NCBI GenBank assembly: GCA_029554925.1
Contig: JAKPUV010000575.1
Span: forward strand, 1 to 8,931
DNA: 8,931 bases
Origin: Candidatus Hydrogenedentota bacterium
GTDB lineage: Bacteria; Hydrogenedentota; Hydrogenedentia; Hydrogenedentales; CAITNO01
Direction: 5' to 3'
This document shows, in pieces, positions 1 through 5,606 of this stretch. The translations under genes were made by a program, and so were the position numbers. The notes under the pieces were generated by a model. It did not search any database. It was not told the DNA's origin and was given only the letters and a program-made list of their open reading frames with translations. Each line of letters starts with the position of its first letter. Position 1 is the stretch's first letter.

Positions 1-60
1 ATCGCCGACGGCCGCCGCGACCTGCGCGCCCTCCTCGAGCGGCGGCTGCTGTCCGGATAG
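1..60 (+). CDS. C-terminal end of an unidentified protein (partial)
   Basis: The frame is open from the first base and ends at TAG 58-60, giving 19 residues that finish in RALLERRLLSG. The Arg/Leu-rich helical tail and strong GC bias at third positions fit real coding sequence, but too little is present to assign a family. It lies on the same strand as the toxin-antitoxin pair and is separated from it by 92 bp containing a likely promoter, so it is probably a separate transcription unit. The frame could also be open by chance in such GC-rich DNA. Confidence 0.45.
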   Translation: MADGRRDLRALLERRLLSG

Positions 61-93
61 TGCGGAGACTTTATTCCGACCCGCTTGATCGGC

Positions 94-122
94 TTGTTTT
101 TTCGCTCATTTTCGGATAGACT
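94..122 (+). promoter_or_regulatory. Possible sigma70-like promoter of the toxin-antitoxin operon
   Basis: TTGTTT (94-99) and TAGACT (117-122) are separated by 17 bp and match the -35 and -10 consensus at 3/6 and 4/6 positions. They lie in the most AT-rich stretch near the operon, just upstream of the palindrome at 127-140 and of the antitoxin start. The placement suits an autoregulated toxin-antitoxin promoter, but the hexamers are weak. Confidence 0.3.
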
Positions 123-126
123 GGTA

Positions 127-140
127 TCAGACCGGTCTGA
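127..140. promoter_or_regulatory. 14-bp perfect palindrome, likely antitoxin operator
   Basis: TCAGACCGGTCTGA is a perfect inverted repeat just downstream of the putative -10 box and 12 bp before the antitoxin ATG. Copies of GACTGG sit at 119-124 and 139-144, overlapping or flanking it at a spacing of 20 bp, about two helical turns. Phd/YefM and VapB antitoxins typically bind such palindromes, alone or with the toxin, to repress their own operon. Binding by this antitoxin is inference. Confidence 0.5.
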
Positions 141-152
141 CTGGAGGCTTGT

Positions 153-392
153 ATGGACAGTGTTGGTGCGTATGAGGCGAAGACGCATCTTCTGCGGCTG
201 CTGGAGCGGGTGGCCCGGGGGGAGCGGATTGTGATCACGAAGCGGGGGGTGCCTGTGGCGACGCTTCAGCCGGTGAACCCCGCAGCCACGCAGCCTGCGG
301 GGGAGATCATCGCGGCATTGAAGGCGTTTTCCCGGGGGCGGCGGCTGGAGGGTGTCACCGTCCGCGAGATGATCGAGGAGGGGCGGCGGTGA
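153..392 (+). CDS. Type II antitoxin, Phd/YefM (prevent-host-death) family
   Basis: This 79-aa protein is probably the labile antitoxin that neutralises the PIN ribonuclease encoded immediately downstream. Residues 4-41 match the N-terminal Phd/YefM DNA-binding fold: VGAYEAKTHL, then a helix, then the ERIVITKRGVPVATLQPV strand pair. Residues 50-79 form the variable C-terminal segment (EIIAALKAFSRG...VREMIEEGRR) expected to wrap the toxin. Its size is normal for the family. The ATG at 153 has a good Shine-Dalgarno site, GGAGG at 143-147. The stop TGA (390-392) overlaps the toxin ATG by one base (TGATG), indicating translational coupling. Expression is probably autorepressed through the palindrome at 127-140. 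All seven glycine codons are GGG or GGT, unlike the GGC-rich genes elsewhere in the window. VapB is an equally usable name, but the sequence looks more Phd-like than AbrB-like. Confidence 0.9.
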   Translation: MDSVGAYEAKTHLLRLLERVARGERIVITKRGVPVATLQPVNPAATQPAGEIIAALKAFSRGRRLEGVTVREMIEEGRR

Positions 393-817
393 TGGGAGCG
401 CGGTTTGTGGTGGACAATTCCGTCGTGATGTCGTGGTGTTTCGAGGGGGAGAATGACGCCTACGCGCTGAAGGTTCTGGATAGTCTGGCGGAGGGGGAGG
501 CGGTGGTGCCCGCCGTCTGGCCGCTGGAGTTGGGGAACGTGCTCGTGGCGGCGGAGCGCCGGAAACGCCTGGATGAGGCGGCGTCGACGCGGTTTCTGGC
601 GCTGGTGCGGGGGCTGCGGATCACGGTGGAGCAGGAGCCGCCGGAGAGGATGCTTACAGAAGGGATCGCTCTTGCCCGGAGGCACGGTCTCACCACCCAC
701 GATGCCTCCTATCTCGATCTGGCGATGCGGCAGGGGCTGCCGCTGGCAACGCTGGACGCCTCGCTGCGGGCGGCGGCGAAGAAGTGCCGCGTGCGGCTGT
801 ACGCGCCGTCCGCCTGA
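392..817 (+). CDS. vapC: VapC-like PIN-domain toxin ribonuclease
   Basis: This is a 141-aa single PIN-domain protein, the expected toxin partner of the preceding antitoxin. VapC toxins are Mg2+-dependent endoribonucleases that cleave tRNA or rRNA. The acidic active-site residues are visible: D8 in FVVDNSV, E46 in WPLELGN, D104 in TTHDASYLDLA and D122 in LATLD. The 'T-x-H-D-A-x-Y-L-x-L-A' signature is typical of the family, and the length is normal. I chose ATG 392, which overlaps the antitoxin stop and lies 8 nt after GAGGAGGGG (375-383). An in-frame GTG at 389 is an alternative and would add one residue. None of its eight glycines uses GGC. The gene converges on nagA with 37 bp between the stops and no strong terminator there. 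The toxin's RNA target cannot be read from the sequence. Confidence 0.92.
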   Translation: MGARFVVDNSVVMSWCFEGENDAYALKVLDSLAEGEAVVPAVWPLELGNVLVAAERRKRLDEAASTRFLALVRGLRITVEQEPPERMLTEGIALARRHGLTTHDASYLDLAMRQGLPLATLDASLRAAAKKCRVRLYAPSA

Positions 818-854
818 ACGAAGCGGGCGCTCCGCCTGATCCGGGGGGGCTGCG

Positions 855-2057
855 TCAGTGCGGGGCGGTCACCATGCGCCCGCCAAGGAAGGCGGCGCGC
901 AGGAAGGATTCCGGGGTGCGGGCCTTCTGGGATTTTTCCGGGTCCACGAGCAGGAAATGGGCGGCACGCCCCGGCACGGGCCGCCACGGGGGGCACCGCA
1001 GGCCGAGGATGGCTGCGGGCACGGCGGCCGCGCAGGCCAGCGCGGCGGCCAGGGGGATGCGGGTGCGGCGGACGGTGCGCATCACGCCCTCCAGCAGCAT
1101 GAGCCCGCTGCCCGCGAGGTAATCGGTGCCCTTGAGGGCCACTTTGCCGTCGCACCGCTTCTCGACCGCCTGGCCGAAGAGGGAATACTCCCCCTCGGGC
1201 ATGCCGGCGAGGTTCACGGCGTCGGACACCAGCAGGGTGCCCCGGCGTCCCTTGACGCGGAAGACCACCTCGAGCACATGGGGCGGCAGGTGGAACAGGT
1301 CCGGAATGACGGACACGGCCAGGCGCGGATCGGCCAGCTGCGCCCAGAGGGGGTTGTCGTGACGGGGGATCATGGCGGGGAGCCCGTTGCCGAGATGGGT
1401 GCAGAGGGTCGCCCCGGCGTCCGCCGCCGCAAACACTTCCGCGGGCGCGGCGAGATGATGCCCCAGCGAGACCACCACCCCCTCGGCAGCCAGCAGGCGG
1501 ATGAGACGCCCCGCCCCGGGCCGTTCGGGGGCCAGGGTCACGCAGCGCACCCTCCCCTCCCCCGCGCGCAGCAGACGGCGCAGGTCCCGCAGGGAGGGCG
1601 GCAGCACGTGGGCGGCCGGGTGGGCGCCGCGGGCGCCGTCCTCCGGGGAGATGAAGGGCCCCTCGAGATGGATGCCCCCGATCCGCGCGCCGTCGTCGGG
1701 CGTCTGGAGGGCGGCGGCACGGGCGATCACCCGGCACCGGTGCTCCAGGGCGTCGAGGGACGCGGTGACCAGCGTGGGCAGCCAGCACCCCACCCCGCTG
1801 CGGGCGAGACGGCGGGAAATCTCCAGCACGTCCTCCTCCCGCAGGGCGTCGTCCTGGAGGTCCAGCCCAAAGGCACCGTTCACCTGCCCGTCCACCAGGG
1901 GCGGACAGAAGACGCACTGCGGACCGCCCGCGTCCGCCCCGGCGCCGGGGCGCGCCGCGCGGACGGCCATGACCCTCCCCGAGCGGGTGTCCACCTCCAC
2001 AATGAAGGGCTCGTCGGACTCCGCGAACCTTCCAAGCATCCGGCATGCGGCGGCCAT
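855..2057 (-). CDS. nagA: N-acetylglucosamine-6-phosphate deacetylase
   Basis: This 400-aa cytoplasmic amidohydrolase is expected to convert GlcNAc-6-phosphate to glucosamine-6-phosphate and acetate, the committed step of amino-sugar use and cell-wall recycling. Visible signatures, in order, are PPLVDGQVNGAFGLD (52-66, the NagA version of the first metal motif), HLEGPFISPEDGARGAHP (130-147, metal ligand E132), GHH (199-201, H200), THLGNGLPAM (220-229, H221), PDLFHL (252-257) and SDAVNLAGMPEGEYSLFG (278-295, catalytic D279). The length suits the family. ATG 2057 lies 3 bp after the stop of the upstream glycosidase-like gene. Its Shine-Dalgarno AAGGAG (2064-2069) lies inside that gene's last codons, so the two are almost certainly cotranscribed and coupled. 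No nagB, kinase or transporter is visible here. A related sugar-phosphate deacetylase specificity (for example GalNAc-6-P) cannot be excluded. Confidence 0.9.
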   Translation of the reverse strand: MAAACRMLGRFAESDEPFIVEVDTRSGRVMAVRAARPGAGADAGGPQCVFCPPLVDGQVNGAFGLDLQDDALREEDVLEISRRLARSGVGCWLPTLVTASLDALEHRCRVIARAAALQTPDDGARIGGIHLEGPFISPEDGARGAHPAAHVLPPSLRDLRRLLRAGEGRVRCVTLAPERPGAGRLIRLLAAEGVVVSLGHHLAAPAEVFAAADAGATLCTHLGNGLPAMIPRHDNPLWAQLADPRLAVSVIPDLFHLPPHVLEVVFRVKGRRGTLLVSDAVNLAGMPEGEYSLFGQAVEKRCDGKVALKGTDYLAGSGLMLLEGVMRTVRRTRIPLAAALACAAAVPAAILGLRCPPWRPVPGRAAHFLLVDPEKSQKARTPESFLRAAFLGGRMVTAPH

Positions 2058-2060
2058 TCC

Positions 2061-5000
2061 CTACTCCTTCTCTGCCGGGCCGATGATGACACTGTGCGGC
2101 TGGGTGGGCGCGGCGGCCGGCCAGACCAGTTTCGCACCGTCCGCCATGCGCGCCTCGAGGTAGTATTCAAAATCCCCGTCGCCGGGAACGTTGGCGGGAA
2201 TCTCCCCCTCAAACACACCCCGCGCGCGGCGGGGAATGTCGAGGGTCTTCCAGTTCCCCTTTCCCAGGGGCCGCCAGTAGGCGGTCACCGACTCCGCGGG
2301 CCGGGCGGCCAGCGTCAGCGCCTTGATCCGCACGGGATCCCCCGCCGCGCGGCAGGAAACGGCGGCGAGGCAGAAGAAGCGGTCGGGACCCGTCCACTCC
2401 GTGGAGGGGTGGGCCTCCGGCGGAAGGGGCTCCCCGAGCATTTCCGCCAGCTTCGCCCCCGGCTCCAGCAGCATCTTCGGCAGGGACTGGCACTCGAAAT
2501 TGGCGATGGTGCCCAGTTCCCCCGGCGTGGACGCGGTCATGAGCAGCCGGGTCATGGCCCGCTCCACGGCGCGCGCGAGGGCAATCCGCGCGGGAAGCAC
2601 CGCCGCCCGCGCGCGGGCGCGGCGGGCGTCGGCGTCGGGCAGGGCGGCCGCAGCCTCCATCTCCCGGTTGAAATACCCCCAGGCGCAGTTCATGCGGGCC
2701 GCCTCGCGCAGGAACTCCAGGGAGCTTCGCCAGTAGAGGTAGCGGTCCGTCGCCCCGGCGCCCGACACCCGGGCGCCCAGCCGCGCGAACTCGTCCACAA
2801 ACCCGTAGTCGTGGGCAACCATCTCCCAGGGCCGCGGGTCGGGGAAGAAGGTGCCCGGCCCGGTCACCCAGGTGGCGGGGCGGGGCGTGCAGCCGTCGAG
2901 ACGGGCGAAGAGTTCGGCGGCCTCGCGCGCGATGCCCGGGCCGAACTCGGCGGCCGCCCAGTCGGCGTAGAAGTCCGCAGAGGTGGGGTCCTCGGAAACC
3001 ATGGGCGCGTCCCCGGAGAAGGTGCCCCATGCCCCGCCGCCGCAGTTGACCCGCACGGCCGCGGCCTCACCCTCCACGGAGATGCCGGAGAGGGCGGGCC
3101 AGTCCTTCTTGCGCAGCAGGGAAACCACCACGGCGCCGCCCTCCGGCCGGATGCCGTCAAAGGACAGGTCCAGCGCCCGGTTCGCCCCGCCCGCCTCCTT
3201 GAGAATGTCAAAGTCCTCCGCCACCTTCAGTCCCTGCAGGGCCACGTCGAAAACCCGCGCGCCGGGCTCGGTGAAGACCGTCTCGCAGAAGTGGAGGGTG
3301 ACGGTGTACTCGCCCGGGGGCACGGGAAGAACATACTGGGCGGCGTCCACCCGGACCGTCCGGTAGACCGGGTCGTTGTCCGTGCCCTCGATGTCGGCGG
3401 GGGTGTACAGGGTGTTTACGGGAAATCCCGCGGCGGGATTGCGCAGCCGGAAGGCCCCGCCGGGAATGACGGCCGCCGGCCAGTGCTGCGTCCACCCCGC
3501 GCGGGCGAGGGCGGCGACGGTGGGCGCGATCACACGGGTGCGCCAGTGGATGCCGAGCAGCCCGTCGCATCCGCGGGACAGGGCGGCGCGCGCGTCGCGG
3601 CGCATGCGGCCGGCCCAGAACTGCGGGACGGTCATGGCGGGGTCGTCCTCGATCCACGGGATGGCCCATTTGCCGCGCCCCTGGATCCGCGAGAACCCCT
3701 CGTCCACGGGCTCGAAACCCAGGTCGCGGTTGATGCAGCTCATGGCGAAGTCCGCGGGGAGTTTCGCGTCGAGCCAGGCGCGGTCAAACTGGGGGCCGAG
3801 CACCCACCCGCAGGTGGCCAGGCCGAAGGGCTTTCCGGTCTTCTCCCAGGCGGCGTGCGCCGCCGCGAGGTCCACGGCGGTCCGCTCCGCCATTTCGGGC
3901 GTCGTGCCGCTCCAGGTCCAGTCTTCGGGCGTCCAGAACCAGTAATAGTCCAGGGGATGGGTGCGCAGAATGCGCGTGAAGATGCCCTCGTACACGCGCT
4001 CCACAAATTCGGGGTCCACGGCGAGGGCCTGGTCGGCCTGATAATCCCCCCAGGCCTCCCCGCCGCAGTTGACCTTGAGCAGGGTGCCCGGGCCCTCCAC
4101 GACAATGCCGGCCACGGCGGGCAGCTCCACCACCCTGCCGAAGGCCACGTCGAGCGACCCGTCGGTCACCTCCACGGCGTCGAACACGGCGTCAAAGGCC
4201 CGGTTCTTGCCGACGCGCGCGAAAACGTCCAGCTTCTCAATGACTTTCGCGCCCTCCAGCGACACGTCGAAAACCCGCGCGCCGGGGGTGTCATAGGCGA
4301 CCTCGCAAAACTTGAGCGTCACGCGGTGGGTGCCGGAGGGCACCCTGAAATGGTAGGAGTCCAGATTGTACCGGACCGTCTGGTAGACCGGATCCTCCTC
4401 CGTGTCGGCGATGGGGCTGCCGTAGCGCGCCACGGAACCGCCGCGCGCGTGGATCACGTCGGCCGGGTCGGCCGCCTCGGCCATGAGATACGGCGGAATC
4501 CGCAGGGGCGTCTCGGTGCCGACGCAGGTTTTCACGCCGAGGGCGCGCGCCAGGGTGAACGCCTCGCGCAGCACCGCCCCCGTGCGGTTAAAGACCTCGT
4601 TCTTCTCCTCCTCCGTCTTGGGCGCGGGCATCAGGTCGCGCAGGTAGTCCGCGCCGTAGACATCCTCCTCGAACAGCATTCCCGCCCCGCAGCAGAACGA
4701 CGACGTGTCCCGGCTGCGGAAGCCCCAGCCGGAATTGACGCCCGTGTTGATGTACTGCGTCGCGTAGGACCTGCGCGGGCGGCCGTCCCCGCCGACGTCC
4801 TCCGGCGTCCCCACCCAGACCGTCGGTTCGGCCAGCGGGTAGGTGTGCAGCCCGATAAAGTTCATGCCCATTTTGGGGAGCTGGGCGATGTTGGCCAGAT
4901 AGTTGTCCCGGCTCCACCAGTCGGGCCCCTCGGCGAAATCATGAAAGGGCTGGATACCCCTGAGGGCAAAGAGGGGCGCGCCCTTCTCGTCCAGCAGCGG

Positions 5001-5417
5001 CACGGCGAAAGGGGTCCGCTCGTCCGGCAGCACGTCGCCGTGCAGGTAAAACCGCACCCCCAGCCGCTCGGCGAACCGGTAGACGCCGTAGAGCAGGCCG
5101 GCCTCGTCGCCGCCGGAAATCAGCAGCCTGCGCCACCGCCCCTCCTTCACGGTCAGCAGGCGGTACTCCTGGGGGCGCAGGCCGACATCGTCCGTGGAGA
5201 GCACCAGCGCGTGGCCGCGCGGCTCCCCGGTGAACGGGAGCAGCTCGCCGGAACACGCCAGCACATACCGGCGGAGCTCCCGGGCCGCGTAGGCCATGAG
5301 CGGGGGGGCGTCGTCCGGGCAGACAATCACGGCGGTGGCCGCGAATGCGGGCCCGCCGGCCGTCAGGGCGGAGAAGAGCACCGCCAGGCAGCATCCGGTT
5401 AGAATAGCCTTGTTCAT
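2061..5417 (-). CDS. Secreted glycoside-hydrolase-like protein with GH67N-like N-terminus and two malectin-like inserts
   Basis: This is a 1118-aa exported protein, probably acting on glycans outside the cytoplasm. Residues 1-26 form a signal peptide (MNKAIL..., hydrophobic core, cleavage after AFA). Residues about 27-140 resemble the alpha/beta N-terminal domain of GH67 alpha-glucuronidases and GH20 enzymes: a helix (AARELRRYV), then ISGGDEAGLLYGVYRFAERLGVRFY. A barrel-like region follows, with likely strand ends GLHTYP, GTETPL (about 300-305), YYWFWTPEDWTW (491-502), IPWIEDD (586-592) and GLLGIHWRTR (619-628). It is interrupted by malectin-like inserts at about 320-465 and 652-807. Residues about 1005-1115 look like a C-terminal beta-sandwich. 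I chose ATG 5417 because it begins the signal peptide and has GAGGG 9 nt upstream; the frame stays open to 5510, but that extension would bury the signal peptide. The catalytic pair and exact GH family are not certain. The nagA partner favours an N-acetylhexosamine-containing substrate, while the N-domain homology would suggest glucuronidase. Confidence 0.8.
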   Translation of the reverse strand: MNKAILTGCCLAVLFSALTAGGPAFAATAVIVCPDDAPPLMAYAARELRRYVLACSGELLPFTGEPRGHALVLSTDDVGLRPQEYRLLTVKEGRWRRLLISGGDEAGLLYGVYRFAERLGVRFYLHGDVLPDERTPFAVPLLDEKGAPLFALRGIQPFHDFAEGPDWWSRDNYLANIAQLPKMGMNFIGLHTYPLAEPTVWVGTPEDVGGDGRPRRSYATQYINTGVNSGWGFRSRDTSSFCCGAGMLFEEDVYGADYLRDLMPAPKTEEEKNEVFNRTGAVLREAFTLARALGVKTCVGTETPLRIPPYLMAEAADPADVIHARGGSVARYGSPIADTEEDPVYQTVRYNLDSYHFRVPSGTHRVTLKFCEVAYDTPGARVFDVSLEGAKVIEKLDVFARVGKNRAFDAVFDAVEVTDGSLDVAFGRVVELPAVAGIVVEGPGTLLKVNCGGEAWGDYQADQALAVDPEFVERVYEGIFTRILRTHPLDYYWFWTPEDWTWSGTTPEMAERTAVDLAAAHAAWEKTGKPFGLATCGWVLGPQFDRAWLDAKLPADFAMSCINRDLGFEPVDEGFSRIQGRGKWAIPWIEDDPAMTVPQFWAGRMRRDARAALSRGCDGLLGIHWRTRVIAPTVAALARAGWTQHWPAAVIPGGAFRLRNPAAGFPVNTLYTPADIEGTDNDPVYRTVRVDAAQYVLPVPPGEYTVTLHFCETVFTEPGARVFDVALQGLKVAEDFDILKEAGGANRALDLSFDGIRPEGGAVVVSLLRKKDWPALSGISVEGEAAAVRVNCGGGAWGTFSGDAPMVSEDPTSADFYADWAAAEFGPGIAREAAELFARLDGCTPRPATWVTGPGTFFPDPRPWEMVAHDYGFVDEFARLGARVSGAGATDRYLYWRSSLEFLREAARMNCAWGYFNREMEAAAALPDADARRARARAAVLPARIALARAVERAMTRLLMTASTPGELGTIANFECQSLPKMLLEPGAKLAEMLGEPLPPEAHPSTEWTGPDRFFCLAAVSCRAAGDPVRIKALTLAARPAESVTAYWRPLGKGNWKTLDIPRRARGVFEGEIPANVPGDGDFEYYLEARMADGAKLVWPAAAPTQPHSVIIGPAEKE
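2997..3464 (-). repeat. Malectin-like insert 2 of the glycosidase-like protein
   Basis: Residues about 652-807 carry the malectin (CBM57-type) pattern: DPVYRTVR, YVLPVPPGEYTVTLHFCE, GARVFDVALQG, DFDILKEAGG, then ISVEG and a terminal VNCGGGAWG (790-798). Malectin domains bind sugars. The insert interrupts the barrel just after the GLLGIHWRTR segment. The strand that normally opens a malectin domain (V/I-N-x-G-G) lies at the end here, suggesting circular permutation. The core (3036-3374) duplicates insert 1 at DNA level, offset by 1020-1023 bp. Confidence 0.7.
4023..4460 (-). repeat. Malectin-like insert 1 of the glycosidase-like protein
   Basis: Residues about 320-465 show DPVYQTVRYNLDSYHFRVP, VTLKFCE, GARVFDVSLEG, KLDVFARVGKN, VAGIVVEG and then VNCGGEAWGDYQAD at the end (449-462). 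This is a malectin-like carbohydrate-binding module inserted after the barrel segment GTETPL. Its order is the same as in insert 2, with the VNCGG strand C-terminal instead of N-terminal. The core spans 4059-4394. Confidence 0.72.
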
Positions 5418-5450
5418 CGTTTCCAGCCCTCGTGTCCCGACCTGCGGGCG

Positions 5451-5469
5451 GCCTCCGGTCACGGGAGGC
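5451..5469. promoter_or_regulatory. Hairpin or operator-like inverted repeat in the glycosidase leader
   Basis: GCCTCC (5451-5456) and GGAGGC (5464-5469) form a perfect 6-bp GC-rich inverted repeat with a 7-nt loop. It lies 34-52 bp upstream of the glycosidase-like start codon and just downstream of a TATAGT -10-like box on the minus strand. It could be a 5' mRNA hairpin or a regulator binding site; chance is possible in GC-rich DNA. Confidence 0.25.
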
Positions 5470-5480
5470 ACGCCGCGGTT

Positions 5481-5486
5481 ACTATA
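5481..5486 (-). promoter_or_regulatory. Candidate -10 element for the glycosidase-nagA operon
   Basis: On the minus strand this reads TATAGT, a 5/6 match to TATAAT, in an AT-rich island of the 189-bp divergent region (5418-5606). No convincing -35 hexamer lies 16-19 bp upstream, so an activator-dependent promoter or a chance match are both possible. It would give a leader of roughly 55 nt. For the divergent plus-strand gene I found no credible sigma70 promoter. The only other structure seen there is a weak inverted repeat, GACCCC (5542-5547) with GGGGTC (5573-5578). Confidence 0.3.
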
Positions 5487-5606
5487 CGAAATTCCCCGCC
5501 CACGCGGCATACGTTTGGTCCTCCATGTGTTTTGAAACAGCGACCCCTGGGGGAAACCCGGCGCGTAGAAGCGGGGTCATAGGAAACCAACCAAGGGAGC
5601 CGCATC

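Noticed and set aside
818..854. Terminator between the convergent vapC and nagA genes
   Set aside because: Only a 4-bp GGCG-CTC-CGCC hairpin without a T-run is present on either strand.
709..2046. A 445-codon minus-strand frame overlapping nagA and vapC
   Set aside because: It is out of frame with nagA and rich in Arg, Gly and Pro; it is a GC-bias shadow.
858..5402. A 1514-codon open frame on the plus strand, antisense to nagA and the glycosidase-like gene
   Set aside because: It lies opposite two genes with clear family motifs. Its translation is low-complexity (Gly, Arg, His, Pro, Ala and Val) without domains, and repeats where the malectin copies repeat. Long antisense frames of this kind arise from GC-rich third positions.
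5388..5417. Lipoprotein reading of the glycosidase-like N-terminus (LTGC at residues 7-10)
   Set aside because: The cysteine precedes most of the hydrophobic core, so it cannot be a normal lipobox. Cleavage after AFA at residue 26 fits better.
5418..5510. N-terminal extension of the glycosidase-like protein by 31 residues
   Set aside because: It would place a non-hydrophobic tail before an evident signal peptide, and it spans the candidate -10 element. The ATG at 5417 has its own ribosome site.
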